From the NCBI RefSeq assembly GCF_900107925.1, contig NZ_FNUJ01000001.1, positions 1,364,001 through 1,428,000 on the forward strand: DNA of 64,000 nt, given 5' to 3'. The notes below the pieces were generated by a model. That model was not told the DNA's origin, made no database searches, and saw only the letters and a program-made list of their open reading frames with translations. The translations under genes and the position numbers were made by a program. This DNA is from Amycolatopsis pretoriensis. Its GTDB lineage: Bacteria > Actinomycetota > Actinomycetes > Mycobacteriales > Pseudonocardiaceae. Of this stretch, positions 16,854-28,152 are shown piece by piece; positions within the stretch are counted from its first letter, which is position 1, and every line of letters starts with the position of its first letter.

Positions 16854-17556
16854 GCACGAGGTACGCCAGGCCGAGCACACCTCGGTAGACGCCCACGTAC
16901 TCGCGAAGCCGCCGATCGAGCCACGCCCCGATCTCGCCCGCCCGCGGGTCGTCCGGGTGCGCCGCCAGCCACTCCTCCCAGCCGGCCCGCGAAGTCGACT
17001 CGAAGTCGTCCCATTCGAGCTGGTCAGCCGTGCTGAGGTGCCGGACACGCCAGCCGGCCGCGGTCGCGGCGTCGAGCAGCTCCGGCAAAGTGAGCGTGTC
17101 CGGGCCGAAGATCTCGCGGGCCGCGTCGTCCGGGGGTGTCGCCCAGAAGCCGTCGCCGTAGAGCAGCCGGCCCGACGGCAGCACCACCTGGGTCAGCCGC
17201 GCCAACGCGGCCTTCGTCGAGCCGAAGATGTGGGCGGAGCCGATGCAGAAGGCCCGGTCGGCGGGACCGGCCCAGGTCGCGGCGTCCGCTTCGGTGAAGT
17301 CCACCGCCAGGCCCCGTTCACGAGCCGCCGCCCGGCCGCGCTCCAGCCCGGTCACGTCGGTGTCGACGCCGGTCACGCGCAGGCCGGGCGCCCGGGCCGC
17401 CGCCCGCAGCGGCAGCTCGCCCCAGCCGCAGCCGAGGTCGACGAGATGTCCTTCGTCGAGGGCCATCCGGTCGAGCAGCAGCTCCGCATGGGGCTCGGAC
17501 AGGGGCGTGTTCCAGCGCATCCGGGTGCGCCGCAGCGCGTTCAGTTCGTCGTCCAC
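16840..17556 (-). CDS. Class I SAM-dependent methyltransferase
   Basis: A 238-residue protein with the SAM-binding motif LVDLGCGWGELPLRAAA (near residue 38) and the acidic post-motif VTGVDTDV. The segment FTEADAATW fits motif II. The rest resembles the family of small-molecule methyltransferases annotated only as SAM-dependent. The substrate is unknown. It starts at GTG and is followed on the same strand, after the DUF1801 remnant, by mobA, with no evidence of a shared pathway. Confidence 0.88.
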   Translation of the reverse strand: MDDELNALRRTRMRWNTPLSEPHAELLLDRMALDEGHLVDLGCGWGELPLRAAARAPGLRVTGVDTDVTGLERGRAAARERGLAVDFTEADAATWAGPADRAFCIGSAHIFGSTKAALARLTQVVLPSGRLLYGDGFWATPPDDAAREIFGPDTLTLPELLDAATAAGWRVRHLSTADQLEWDDFESTSRAGWEEWLAAHPDDPRAGEIGAWLDRRLREYVGVYRGVLGLAYLVLTRA

Positions 17557-17599
17557 GCGGCCGATCCTGTCGGCCCGACGACCGGGCGTCGAGCGAGTT

Positions 17600-18937
17600 T
17601 CAGCCGATCAAGCGGGTCGCGTACGGCATGATCCCGCCGTAGCGGACCGGCGCGATCCGGACGCGCAGCCCGGACTGCGGCGCCTCGACCATCTGGCCGC
17701 CGCCGAGGTAGAGCGCGACGTGGTGGATGCCGCCCGCGCCACCCCAGAACAGCATGTCGCCGCGGCGCATCTGCGACAGCGGCACGCGCCGGCCGGCCGT
17801 GTACTGGTAGCCGCTGTAGTGCGGCAGGCCCGTGACCCCGGCGAAGGCGTAGATCATCAGGCCCGAGCAGTCGAAGCCGATCTTGTTGTAGTCGCCGTAG
17901 CGGTCGGCGACACCGCCGTCGCGGATGCCGCGGGTCGGGCCGCTCGCGTTGCCGCCGCCCCACGCGTACGGCAGGCCGATCTTCGACAGCGCCCGCGCGA
18001 TGACCGCTTCGATCGACGAGCCGGCCGGGCCCGACGCCGGCTTGCTCGCCGGCCGGCCGCCGCCACCGGAGGAACCCAGCGCGGCCTGACGGGCGCGTTC
18101 GTCGTCCTCGCGCTGCTTCTCGGCGAGCCAGTCCTGGTAGCGCTGCCGCTGGCCCTGCAGGCCGCTGACCTTGGCCTGGGCGGTGTACAGCTGCTGCTCG
18201 ACGTCGGACTTGCTCTTCTCGAGCTGCGTGTTCTGCGTGGCCTGGCTGTCCTGCGCGCTGATCGCCCGGGCCTGCGCCGAGTCCGCGCTGGTCTTGGCCT
18301 CACGGGCGGCGTCCTGCTTCTGCTGGGCGATCTCGGCGGCCTTGCGCGCCGCGGCGTCCTTGTTCGACTTCTCCGTCTGCGCCTGCTGGAGCCGGTCGAG
18401 GGCGTTGAGCCGGTCGCCGCCGACGGCGTCGAGCAGCTGGGCGCGGGCCAGCATGTCCTTCGGGCTGTCGGCGCTCAGGTACGCCGAGAGCGAGCCGACC
18501 GTGCTGCCCTGCTGGAAGCTCGCGGCGGCGAACGTCTTGAGGTCGTTGCGGGCTTTCTCGATCGCTGCGGCCGCGGCGTCCGCCTCGGTGCGGGCGGCCT
18601 TGGCGTCGTTCTCCGCCTGGGCCGCCGCGTCCTGCGCGGACTGCAGGTCGACCAGCGCCTTGTTGGCCTCTTCCTGCTTGAGCTCGACGTCGTCCTGCAG
18701 CTGCGACAGCTTCTGCTCGGCCTGGGCCAGCTGGTTGGTCAGCCGGCCGACCTCGCCCGCCTTCGCGTTGGCGTCGGCCTTGCTGTTGCTCAGGTCGGAG
18801 TCGCTGGGGTTGGGCGGCGGCGGGGGCGCCGCAAGACCCGTGCCGCCGGCACCGAACAAGATCACCAAGGTGAGCGCGCTCACGGTGAGTCCACGGCGGG
18901 CCCGCGGCACCTCCGGACCCCCACGCCGTCCCGCCAC
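17600..18937 (-). CDS. NlpC/P60 peptidoglycan endopeptidase, RipA-like
   Basis: A cell-wall hydrolase of about 445 residues. It has an N-terminal signal peptide (TVSALTLVILFGAGGTGLAA), a long Ala/Gln/Lys-rich coiled coil (about residues 45-280), a short linker, then a C-terminal NlpC/P60 domain with catalytic Cys (IGFDCSGLMIYAF) and His (GIHHVALYLGGG). It cleaves the D-Glu/meso-DAP bond, as RipA does during septation; the coiled coil is expected to bind an activator such as FtsX. The GTG at 18937 was preferred because GGAGG lies 9 bases upstream; an ATG 30 bases earlier is also in frame. It corresponds to Rv1477 and is divergent from acn. Confidence 0.92.
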   Translation of the reverse strand: MAGRRGGPEVPRARRGLTVSALTLVILFGAGGTGLAAPPPPPNPSDSDLSNSKADANAKAGEVGRLTNQLAQAEQKLSQLQDDVELKQEEANKALVDLQSAQDAAAQAENDAKAARTEADAAAAAIEKARNDLKTFAAASFQQGSTVGSLSAYLSADSPKDMLARAQLLDAVGGDRLNALDRLQQAQTEKSNKDAAARKAAEIAQQKQDAAREAKTSADSAQARAISAQDSQATQNTQLEKSKSDVEQQLYTAQAKVSGLQGQRQRYQDWLAEKQREDDERARQAALGSSGGGGRPASKPASGPAGSSIEAVIARALSKIGLPYAWGGGNASGPTRGIRDGGVADRYGDYNKIGFDCSGLMIYAFAGVTGLPHYSGYQYTAGRRVPLSQMRRGDMLFWGGAGGIHHVALYLGGGQMVEAPQSGLRVRIAPVRYGGIMPYATRLIG

Positions 18938-19089
18938 GACCGCCCACCTCCGCTCACCTGCGCACATCGCGCGTCACTGCAGTCACACCACTATCACAAG
19001 CATCACCGGAAACTTACACACCGTAGGCACCAATTCCCCTCATTGAGGGACCCTCGTCGCGGATGGCGCAGCCCACACCGCGTGTCGGC

Positions 19090-19118
19090 TTGTCCGTTAA
19101 ACAGGACACGCGTACTGT
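19090..19118 (+). promoter_or_regulatory. acn promoter, sigma-70 type
   Basis: TTGTCC (19090-19095), a 17-base spacer, then TACTGT (19113-19118). Transcription would begin near 19125, giving a leader of about 135 bases. The AcnR operator covers the spacer and the -10 element. Confidence 0.7.
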
Positions 19119-19120
19119 TT
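19099..19120 (+). promoter_or_regulatory. AcnR operator at acn
   Basis: The core CAGGACACGCGTACTG (19102-19117) fits the AcnR motif CAGNACnnnCGTACTG reported for Corynebacterium glutamicum at every defined position. It is extended to AAACAG ... CTGTTT. It overlaps the -10 element, as expected for a repressor. Confidence 0.85.
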
Positions 19121-19259
19121 GAGGCATCGCGAGGTGTGGCATCCCGAATCCGGTCCTACGGTGGGGGTGCGCAAGACTCGCCACCACCGAACCCGACCGA
19201 ACTGACCTCAGGACTCGACCGCCGCACCGGCGCGGAAGTCCACGCCACTGGAGTTAGAC

Positions 19260-22073
<2,814 letters not shown>

Positions 22074-22087
22074 GGGTTACTGCTTTC

Positions 22088-22128
22088 GGAGGGCCTCCCC
22101 GTCATCGCGACGGGGAGGCCCTCCTTTT
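22088..22128 (+). terminator. Rho-independent terminator of acn
   Basis: A perfect 16-bp stem (GGAGGGCCTCCCCGTC at 22088-22103 and its complement at 22109-22124), a 5-base loop and TTTT. Confidence 0.93.
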
Positions 22129-22144
22129 CGCTACCGTGGAAACC

Positions 22145-22948
22145 ATGGGGGAAATCGAGCTCGGCGACGGCTTCCTGTCCTACGAAGAACACGGACGCGG
22201 CCGGCCGCTGGTCTTCCTGCACGCGGGCGGGATGAACCGGGCGATGTGGGACGAGCAGTTCGCGCGGTTCGCCCGCGACCACCGCGTGATCCGGTACGAC
22301 GCCCGCGGCAGCGGCGACTCGTCGAACCCGCCGGCGCCGCCGGGCCTGTACTCGCACTACGAGGACCTCAGGAAGCTCCTCGACGCGCTCGACGTCGAGC
22401 ACCCGGTGCTGGTCGGCTGTTCCTTCGGCAGCCGGGTGTTCCTGGACTTCGCCGTCGCCCATCCCGGCCGCGCGGCCGGGCTGTTCCTCAGCTCGCCGGG
22501 CATCAGCGGGATGGAGTTCCGCGACCCGTACATCGTGGCGCTGCAGGCGGAACAGACCGAAGCGGCCAACGCCGGTGACGGCGCGAAAGTCCTGGAGTGC
22601 CTGCTGCGGATGTGGGTCGACGGCCCGCACCGGCAGCCGGCCGACGTCGACCCCGCGGTCCGGCAGTTCTGCCAGGCCATGGTGGTGGAGAACTTCGTGA
22701 AGGGCCACGGCGCGCCGGACCTCGGCGTCGAACTGGGCGCGATCCGGCGGGTCGCGGAGATCCGGGACCGCGCGCTGCTGGTCACCGGCGATCTTGATTC
22801 GACGGACATCTTCGCCGTGGCCGACCTGGTCGACCGGAAGGCGCCGCACGCGCGCCGGGCACGGGTGCCCGGCGCGGCGCACATGGTGAACCTCGAGCAG
22901 CCCGCCCGGTTCGACGCGCTGCTGCGGGAGTTCCTCCACACCTGTTAG
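22145..22948 (+). CDS. Alpha/beta-hydrolase
   Basis: A 267-residue hydrolase. The oxyanion region is FLHAGGMNRAMW, the nucleophile Ser lies in GCSFGS, and the catalytic His is in GAAHMVNLEQP near the C-terminus. The acid is probably in VTGDLDSTDI. This composition fits esterase or 3-oxoadipate-enol-lactonase-like members, and the substrate is unknown. The ATG at 22145 was preferred; a GTG three codons earlier is in frame. The stop overlaps the end of the decayed mgtC gene by 4 bases on the opposite strand. Confidence 0.87.
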   Translation: MGEIELGDGFLSYEEHGRGRPLVFLHAGGMNRAMWDEQFARFARDHRVIRYDARGSGDSSNPPAPPGLYSHYEDLRKLLDALDVEHPVLVGCSFGSRVFLDFAVAHPGRAAGLFLSSPGISGMEFRDPYIVALQAEQTEAANAGDGAKVLECLLRMWVDGPHRQPADVDPAVRQFCQAMVVENFVKGHGAPDLGVELGAIRRVAEIRDRALLVTGDLDSTDIFAVADLVDRKAPHARRARVPGAAHMVNLEQPARFDALLREFLHTC

Positions 22949-23426
22949 GCCGGCACGGCTTCCCAGCGGACGCTCGACACCGACGGCTCCAGCGAAAGCC
23001 GGGACACCGCCGACTCCATCTGGGCGTCGTCGCGCTGGTCGCCGATCAGCTCGGCGCGGACCTCGACCGTGCGGTCCTCGCGATCAGCCCGGCCCCGGCG
23101 AGCGCCCCGACCGCGGCCGAGCACCACAGCGTCGCCGCGGTGTTGAGGCCGCGGACGTTCAGGCCGTCGCGCAGGATGACGCCGGCACCGAGGAACCCGA
23201 TGCCCGAGACGATCTGCGCCGCGACCCGCGTCGGGTCGGCGTCGCCGCTGGAGCTCAGCCCGCCGAAGCCGTGCGCGGACAGCAGCACGAACAGCGTCGC
23301 GCCGACCGCGACCAGGGCGTTGGTGCGCAGCCCGGCCATCCGGGCGCGGAACTGGCGCTCGATCCCGATGACGGCACCCAGGCCGACCCCGGCGCCGACG
23401 CGCAGCAGCATTTCGAAGATGGTCAT
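22945..23426 (-). pseudogene. mgtC/sapB-family gene with internal deletion and frameshift
   Basis: The start is intact: MTIFEMLLRVGAGVGLGAVI, then IGIERQFRARMAGLRTNALV and the membrane segment GFLGAGVILRDGLNVRGLNTAATLW. This is the N-terminal four-helix half of MgtC. Near 23070 the frame shifts, and the normal C-terminal end (VEVRAELIGDQRDDAQME ... SLEPSVSSVRWEAVPA) follows in another frame. The last membrane helix and most of the cytoplasmic ACT-like region, roughly 70-80 codons, are missing. Intact members support growth at low magnesium or modulate membrane ATPase; this copy cannot be complete. Confidence 0.8.
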
Positions 23427-23626
23427 GATCCCGCTCTTTTCCGGCGTGCGCGCACTGCCGGACAGGGGAGACCGGATCAGCCCCGCCGGAAACCTCCGGT
23501 GAGAGCACGCCCGGTCGTCCCGTGACTGTCCGCTGGCATGTGCCGCTCACCTCGCTTCCGGTGCTCGTGGTTGATCAACCCGTCCACTGTAGCGCCGGGG
23601 CCGGACTCCGGCGCCTGTGATGATCG

Positions 23627-23939
23627 CTACGCCCAGTGCCGGCGCAGGTGCGGGACGAGGTCTCCAGGGCGCTCGTCGGGGAAGAACAGCTTGGCGCCGG
23701 GCACCTCGACGACGTCGGTGACGCCGGGGACGACGTCACGGAACCGGTAGGCCCACTCGAGGCCGAAGTTCGGGTCACCGGTCCCCCACACGAGCAGCGT
23801 CGGGAAGCGGAACTCCGTTATTCGTTCCGACGCCATGGACGAACAGCGTCACCGGTCCTTCGCCGACGTCGGTGTAGCTCACGTCGCCGGACGTCGTCGA
23901 CCCGCGTCCGCGCTGGTCCTCCCAGGTTCGCAGGTCCAT
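23627..23939 (-). pseudogene. Alpha/beta-hydrolase remnant with internal deletion
   Basis: The start MDLRTWEDQRGRGSTT ... VTLFVHGVGTN contains the oxyanion-hole HGVG. Directly after it the frame changes to the C-terminal third, SERITEFRFPTLLVWGTGDP ... DLVPHLRRHWA, and a stop at 23627. The nucleophile-elbow and cap regions, well over 100 codons, are lost at about 23820-23835. It is divergent from a truncated tetR, the arrangement usual for a hydrolase with its own regulator; both members are damaged. Confidence 0.8.
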
Positions 23940-23957
23940 CGGAGGCAGCCGACCCGC

Positions 23958-24095
23958 ATGAACAAGAAGATCGACCGGGGTCAGGCGACCCGCGAGCACC
24001 TCGTCGCGGTCGCGACCGGCCTGTTCACCGAGCACGGCTACGACGACACGTCGGTCGAGGCCGTCCTGCGCGCCGCCGACGTCAGCGGCACGTGA
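23958..24095 (+). pseudogene. Truncated TetR-family regulator
   Basis: Only the N-terminal 45 residues remain: MNKKIDRGQATREHLVAVAT followed by FTEHGYDDTSVEAVLRAADVSGT. This is the first two helices of a TetR DNA-binding domain. The frame stops before the recognition helix would be completed (normally ...VSRGALYHHF), and the ligand domain is absent; the sequence runs straight into a terminator hairpin. It is divergent from the hydrolase remnant by 18 bases. Confidence 0.8.
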
Positions 24096-24099
24096 AACA

Positions 24100-24126
24100 G
24101 GCCGGGGCGACAACGCCACCCCGGCC
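24100..24126. terminator. Bidirectional terminator-like hairpin
   Basis: GGCCGGGG and CCCCGGCC arms (8 bp) around an 11-base loop, flanked by GAAACA on one side and CGTTT on the other. It lies just past the stop of the secreted peptidase on the complement strand. Confidence 0.65.
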
Positions 24127-24140
24127 CGTTTGCGTTGCTG

Positions 24141-25769
24141 CTAGGAGGTTTCGAACGGCTGGACGTTCGGCTGGAACACCTGGCCGTTCGCCGGCACCTT
24201 GAGGTCGGTCAGGTAGTCGGCCACGGCCTTGTCGACGCCGAGGGCGTCACCGAGGATGCAGTGGCCGAACGCGTCGACCGACAGCAGCCGCGAGTTGCCG
24301 AGCTCGGCCGCCATCCGCTGCCCGAACCGGTACTGCGTCGCGGGGTCGTAGAAGTTGCTGACCACGACGACCGGGACGTCGGTCTTGGCCCGCCACGGGC
24401 CGCGGTAGACGTCCGGCTTCTTCGCCGGCCACACCGGGCAGCCCGCCGTGTCGGCGAACGCCTGGTAGCGGCCGAAGGTGCGCGACTCGCGCTCCCACTT
24501 CGCGGCGATGTCCGGCACCTGCTCCTGCTTGATCTTGAACGGCTTGTCGGAGCAGTTGACGGCGAAGTACGAGTCGTCGCTGGTGTACGGGCTGTCCGGG
24601 TTCTGGTCGGCCAGGCCCTGCTTGCCGCCGGTGAGCACCTTCAGCTGCTTGGCCTGCAGCGTCTGCGCCTGCGCGCCCGCCGGGTGGAGGACGTTGTACA
24701 GCGCCTGCAGGTCCTCGGCCAGGCCGGGGAACGCCCCGGGCGAGTACAGGACGCTCGAAACGCCGCCGGTGAAGCTGTTGATGTCCACCGTGCCGCCGCC
24801 GGGGATGGTGATCGGCTGCTTGCGGAGGTACTCGCGCAGTTCGTCGAACTTCGCGCGCGGGGTGCCGTCGCTGAACGCGCACTTCGCGCCCACCTGGTCA
24901 CACCGCTTGAGGAAGCCGTCGAGCGAGATCTCGAAGCCCTGCGCGCGTTCCCGGTCGTACTGCACGCCGTCGCTGGTGCGCAGCGCCGGGTCGACGTTGC
25001 CGTCGATGACGATCGCGCGCGACTGCTTCGGGAACATCGAGGTGTAGGTCGAGCCGATCAGCGTCCCGTAGGAGAAGCCGACGAAGGTCAGCTTCTGGTC
25101 GCCGACGGCCGCGCGCAGCGTGTCGAGGTCGCGCACGACGTCCTTGGTGGACATGTGGTTCAGCAGCGAACCCGCGTTGTTCTTGCAGAACCGGCCGTAG
25201 TCGCGGTAGCTCGCGAGGGTGCCGGAGATCTCGGCGCGCGACAGCGGCACCGGGATCTGGGCGCCGAAGACCTCGTCGGCGTCCTCCTGGGTGGTGAAGC
25301 AGCGCAGCGGGTTGCTCTGCCCGACACCGCGCGGGTCGAACCCGACGAGGTCGAACCGGTCGAGCACCTGCGGCTGGAAGTAGTACTGCCCGCTGATCGG
25401 CATCCGCAGGCCCGAGCCGCCGGGGCCGCCGGGGTTGAGGAACAGCGAGCCGACGCGCTTGTCGGGCGTGCGGGCGGCGCGCTTGAGCAGCGCGATGTCG
25501 ATGGTGCCCAGCGACGCGTTGTCGTGGTCGATCGGCACGCGGTAGCGGGCGCAGCTGTAGAACTTGACCTGGTCCGCGGGCACGCCGGCGAGGGTGTCGC
25601 TCGAGCAGGTGCCCCAGTTGACGGCGGCGGTGGCGCCGACGACGGCGGGTTTGGCGACGGTGTCTTCGGCCGCCGCCGCGGTTCCGGCCGTCCCGGCCAG
25701 TCCCACGCCGGCCACGAGCGCCCCCACCAGTGCGAACGACCGCACCCGGCCCTGTGTGGATCTCGGCAA
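24141..25769 (-). CDS. Secreted tripeptidyl-aminopeptidase-like alpha/beta hydrolase
   Basis: An exported hydrolase of about 542 residues. The signal peptide is VRSFALVGALVAGVGLAGTAGTAAAA. The oxyanion region is LFLNPGGPGGSG, the nucleophile Ser lies in FVGFSYGT, and the C-terminal TAP-like domain has VSNFYDPAT and the catalytic His in DAFGHCILG. It resembles the Streptomyces Tap/SlpD family, which releases tripeptides from proteins. A TTG start at 25769 was chosen because GGGAGGAG lies just upstream. It is monocistronic, with a hairpin after the stop. Several Cys residues could form disulfides outside the cell. Confidence 0.9.
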   Translation of the reverse strand: MPRSTQGRVRSFALVGALVAGVGLAGTAGTAAAAEDTVAKPAVVGATAAVNWGTCSSDTLAGVPADQVKFYSCARYRVPIDHDNASLGTIDIALLKRAARTPDKRVGSLFLNPGGPGGSGLRMPISGQYYFQPQVLDRFDLVGFDPRGVGQSNPLRCFTTQEDADEVFGAQIPVPLSRAEISGTLASYRDYGRFCKNNAGSLLNHMSTKDVVRDLDTLRAAVGDQKLTFVGFSYGTLIGSTYTSMFPKQSRAIVIDGNVDPALRTSDGVQYDRERAQGFEISLDGFLKRCDQVGAKCAFSDGTPRAKFDELREYLRKQPITIPGGGTVDINSFTGGVSSVLYSPGAFPGLAEDLQALYNVLHPAGAQAQTLQAKQLKVLTGGKQGLADQNPDSPYTSDDSYFAVNCSDKPFKIKQEQVPDIAAKWERESRTFGRYQAFADTAGCPVWPAKKPDVYRGPWRAKTDVPVVVVSNFYDPATQYRFGQRMAAELGNSRLLSVDAFGHCILGDALGVDKAVADYLTDLKVPANGQVFQPNVQPFETS

Positions 25770-25886
25770 GACGTCTCCTCCCTTGGTGACGCATGAGCCG
25801 CGCGGTCGAGCCGTCACGGCGCGTTACCCGGGAGAGACTGGCACAAAGCGGTGAATACCGGCACCGGCCGAACGGATGGTGGGAAC

Positions 25887-26363
25887 CTACCCGGCAACCG
25901 GGGTGAGCAGGAAAACCGGTAACCGGCGGCCGGCTTCCTGCTGCTCCATCGCGTACCCGGGCCAGAACCCGAGCAGCTCCCGCCACATCGTGTCGTACTC
26001 CTCGCCGTGCAGCTCGCGCGCCACCACCTCGCCCGGCCGGCCCTTGAGCGCGACCTGCGCCTTCGGGTTCGCGCGCAGGTTCAGCGCCCACGCCGGGTCG
26101 TGCGGACGGCCCCAGTTCGACGCCGTCAGGACCAGGTCGGCGCCGTGCGGGAAGTACAGGAGGTTCGTGCTGCGGAGCTGCCCGCTCTTGCGGCCCGTCG
26201 TCGTGAGCCGCAGCGACGGCAGGCCGGCGAGGGCCACCAGGCTCACCCGGCCGCCGAACGCTTTGTGCAGTTTCTTGTCCGCCCACACCACGGCCCCGGC
26301 CGTGCGCATCAGCCACGGCCGGGTGCCGAGGGCCCGGGCGAGTGCCCGGAGAGGATTAGCCAC
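25887..26363 (-). CDS. F420/deazaflavin-dependent nitroreductase-family protein (Ddn-like)
   Basis: A 158-residue small split-barrel protein. LRLTTTGRKSGQLRSTNLLYFPHGADLVLTAS in outline is the core of the DUF385/Ddn family, which binds deazaflavin F420; WPGYAMEQQEAGRRLPVFLL closes the domain. It overlaps the egtD 3' end by 8 bases and is the last gene of the ergothioneine operon, occupying the place where egtE might be expected. Whether it acts in thiol metabolism is unknown; an F420-dependent reduction is inferred from the family only. Confidence 0.88.
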   Translation of the reverse strand: MANPLRALARALGTRPWLMRTAGAVVWADKKLHKAFGGRVSLVALAGLPSLRLTTTGRKSGQLRSTNLLYFPHGADLVLTASNWGRPHDPAWALNLRANPKAQVALKGRPGEVVARELHGEEYDTMWRELLGFWPGYAMEQQEAGRRLPVFLLTPVAG

Positions 26364-27333
26364 GCACCGATCTTGCCAGGCTCACCCCGAACCGCTGCTG
26401 GGAGTCGGTCCACCAGCGGTCCAGCGCGAACCCGGCCGCGGCCAGCTCCTCCTCGACGCCGGCGGGCCGGAACTTGGCCGAGATCTCCGTCCGGATGTGC
26501 TCGCCCTCGGCGAACTCCACCGTGAGATCCGCACCGGGGATGTCGACGGTCAGCGCGCGCCGGGCCCGCAGGCGCATCTCGATCCACTCGTTCTCCGCGT
26601 CCCAGTGCGAGACGTGCTCGAACTCGTCGACGTCGAAGTTCGCGCCGAGCCGGGTGTTGATCACGCGCAGCACGTTCTTGTCGAACTCACCGGTGACGCC
26701 GGCGGCGTCGTCGTAGGCGCGTTCGAGGATGCCCGGGTCCTTGACGAGGTCGGTGCCGAGCAGCAGCCACTCCCCCTCGTCGAGCACTTCGCGCACCGAG
26801 CGCAGGAAGGCCGCGCGCTCGGCGGGCAGGAAGTTGCCAATTGTGCCGCCGAGGAACGCCACCACCCGCGGCTGGCCGCCGGGCAGCAGGTCGAGGTGCT
26901 GGGTGAAGTCGCCGACGACCCCGCGGACGGTCAGGCCCGGGTAGTCCTTCGAGATCGCTTCGGCGGCCTCGGCCAGCGCGGACTCGGACACGTCCAGCGG
27001 CACGAACGCCTCCAGCGTGCCGTGGCCGGTGAGCGCGTCGAGCAGCAGCCGGGTCTTCTCGCTCGACCCGGACCCCAGCTCGACGAGGGTGTGCGCGCCG
27101 GTCAGCTGCGCGACGTCGCCCGCGTGCGCGGCCAGCACCTCGCGCTCGCTGCGGGTCGGGTAGTACTCCGGCAGCTGGGTGATCTTCTCGAACAGCTCGC
27201 TGCCCTCGGCGTCGTAGAACCACTTGGGCGGCAGCCACTTCCGCTCGGCCGTCAGCCCGGCGACGACGTCCGCGCGCAGCTCCGCGGTGACGGCGTCGCC
27301 GGAACGGTGGTGGTCGAGGTCGATCTCGGTCAT
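26356..27333 (-). CDS. egtD: Histidine N-alpha-methyltransferase (ergothioneine)
   Basis: A 325-residue enzyme that trimethylates histidine to hercynine using three SAM. TLVELGSGSSEKTRLLLDAL is the SAM motif; LPEYYPTRSEREVL and FLGGTIGNFLP are EgtD signatures. The start ATG overlaps the egtC stop (ATGA). It is the fourth gene of egtABCD. Confidence 0.96.
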   Translation of the reverse strand: MTEIDLDHHRSGDAVTAELRADVVAGLTAERKWLPPKWFYDAEGSELFEKITQLPEYYPTRSEREVLAAHAGDVAQLTGAHTLVELGSGSSEKTRLLLDALTGHGTLEAFVPLDVSESALAEAAEAISKDYPGLTVRGVVGDFTQHLDLLPGGQPRVVAFLGGTIGNFLPAERAAFLRSVREVLDEGEWLLLGTDLVKDPGILERAYDDAAGVTGEFDKNVLRVINTRLGANFDVDEFEHVSHWDAENEWIEMRLRARRALTVDIPGADLTVEFAEGEHIRTEISAKFRPAGVEEELAAAGFALDRWWTDSQQRFGVSLARSVRG

Positions 27334-28148
27334 GAACGCTCCTGGGTCAGGGGAAGCAGGTCGACGCCGGCCGCGGTGGCGCGCACGGCGTGGTGGTCGG
27401 GGACGGGCCGCCAGCGCGGGTCGCCGTCCAGGGGTTCGGACGCGAGCCACACGTTGCTTCCGGGGGTTCCGGGTGGCGGAGCCCCCGGCCCGGGGCGAAG
27501 CCCCGGCACAACACTGCCGGCCGGGGTCTCCAGCACGGACAGCGCGTGCGTCCAAGTGGTGCCGATGAGGGTCGAACCGTCGGTGAGCAGGAAGTTGAGC
27601 CGGGAACCGGGCGCGGCCGCTTCGACGGCGAGGGTCAGCTCCGCCACCGCCGCCAGCGGGTCTTCGCCCGTGGCGAGCCGGGCGCGCAGCAACGCCCAGA
27701 GCACCACCGAGTCCGTCGGCGCCTCCAGCGTCAGCAGCTCGGTGACCGGCAGGGTCTTGGCCAGTTCGGCCAGCGCGTCCGGGTAGCCGCGGACGACGCC
27801 GTTGTGGCTGAACAGCCAGCGCCCGGCGGTGAACGGCGCCGCGGCCGCTTCGGTCACCGGCAGGCCGGTGGTGCCGTTGCGCACCGCGGCGACGAACGCA
27901 CCCGAGGTCACCGCCGCGGCCAGCGGCGGCAGCGTCTCGTCCGTCCACAGTGGAGTGGACCGGCGGTGGCGCAGCGGGGGCGAGCCCGGGCCGGGGTACC
28001 ACCCCAGCCCGAACCCGTCCGCGTTGACCGAACCGCCGCCGCGCATGTCCGCCGGTGCGTAGGACTGCACCAGCAGGGCGTGCGGGGCGCGGAAAACCGC
28101 CTCGGCGGGCGAAACCGGCTCGCCGAGGTAGGCGAGGTGGCGGCACAT
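27330..28148 (-). CDS. egtC: Gamma-glutamyl-hercynylcysteine sulfoxide amidohydrolase
   Basis: A 272-residue class II glutamine-amidotransferase fold. The N-terminal nucleophile is Cys2 (MCRHLAYLG), exposed after removal of Met. NADGFGLGWY and FSHNGVVRGYPDAL are conserved. It removes the glutamyl group before the final C-S lyase step. The start lies 5 bases after the egtB stop. Confidence 0.95.
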   Translation of the reverse strand: MCRHLAYLGEPVSPAEAVFRAPHALLVQSYAPADMRGGGSVNADGFGLGWYPGPGSPPLRHRRSTPLWTDETLPPLAAAVTSGAFVAAVRNGTTGLPVTEAAAAPFTAGRWLFSHNGVVRGYPDALAELAKTLPVTELLTLEAPTDSVVLWALLRARLATGEDPLAAVAELTLAVEAAAPGSRLNFLLTDGSTLIGTTWTHALSVLETPAGSVVPGLRPGPGAPPPGTPGSNVWLASEPLDGDPRWRPVPDHHAVRATAAGVDLLPLTQERS

Positions 28149-28152
28149 GCGC

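Larger units (their letters stand above)
18938..19259. promoter_or_regulatory. Divergent ripA/acn intergenic region
   Basis: About 320 bases holding the acn promoter with its AcnR operator (19090-19120), an acn leader of about 135 bases, and the unresolved ripA-like promoter. No gene is seen. The motifs of a c-di-AMP riboswitch, known before some actinobacterial rip genes, were not found on the ripA strand. Confidence 0.7.

Noticed and set aside
18938..19140. Possible c-di-AMP riboswitch before the ripA-like gene
   Set aside because: Such switches precede some actinobacterial rip genes, but the conserved core motifs could not be found in the reverse complement.
22945..24095. Programmed frameshifting in mgtC and the hydrolase remnant
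   Set aside because: Large internal segments are missing, not only the frame changed, and no slippery sequence is seen at the junctions.
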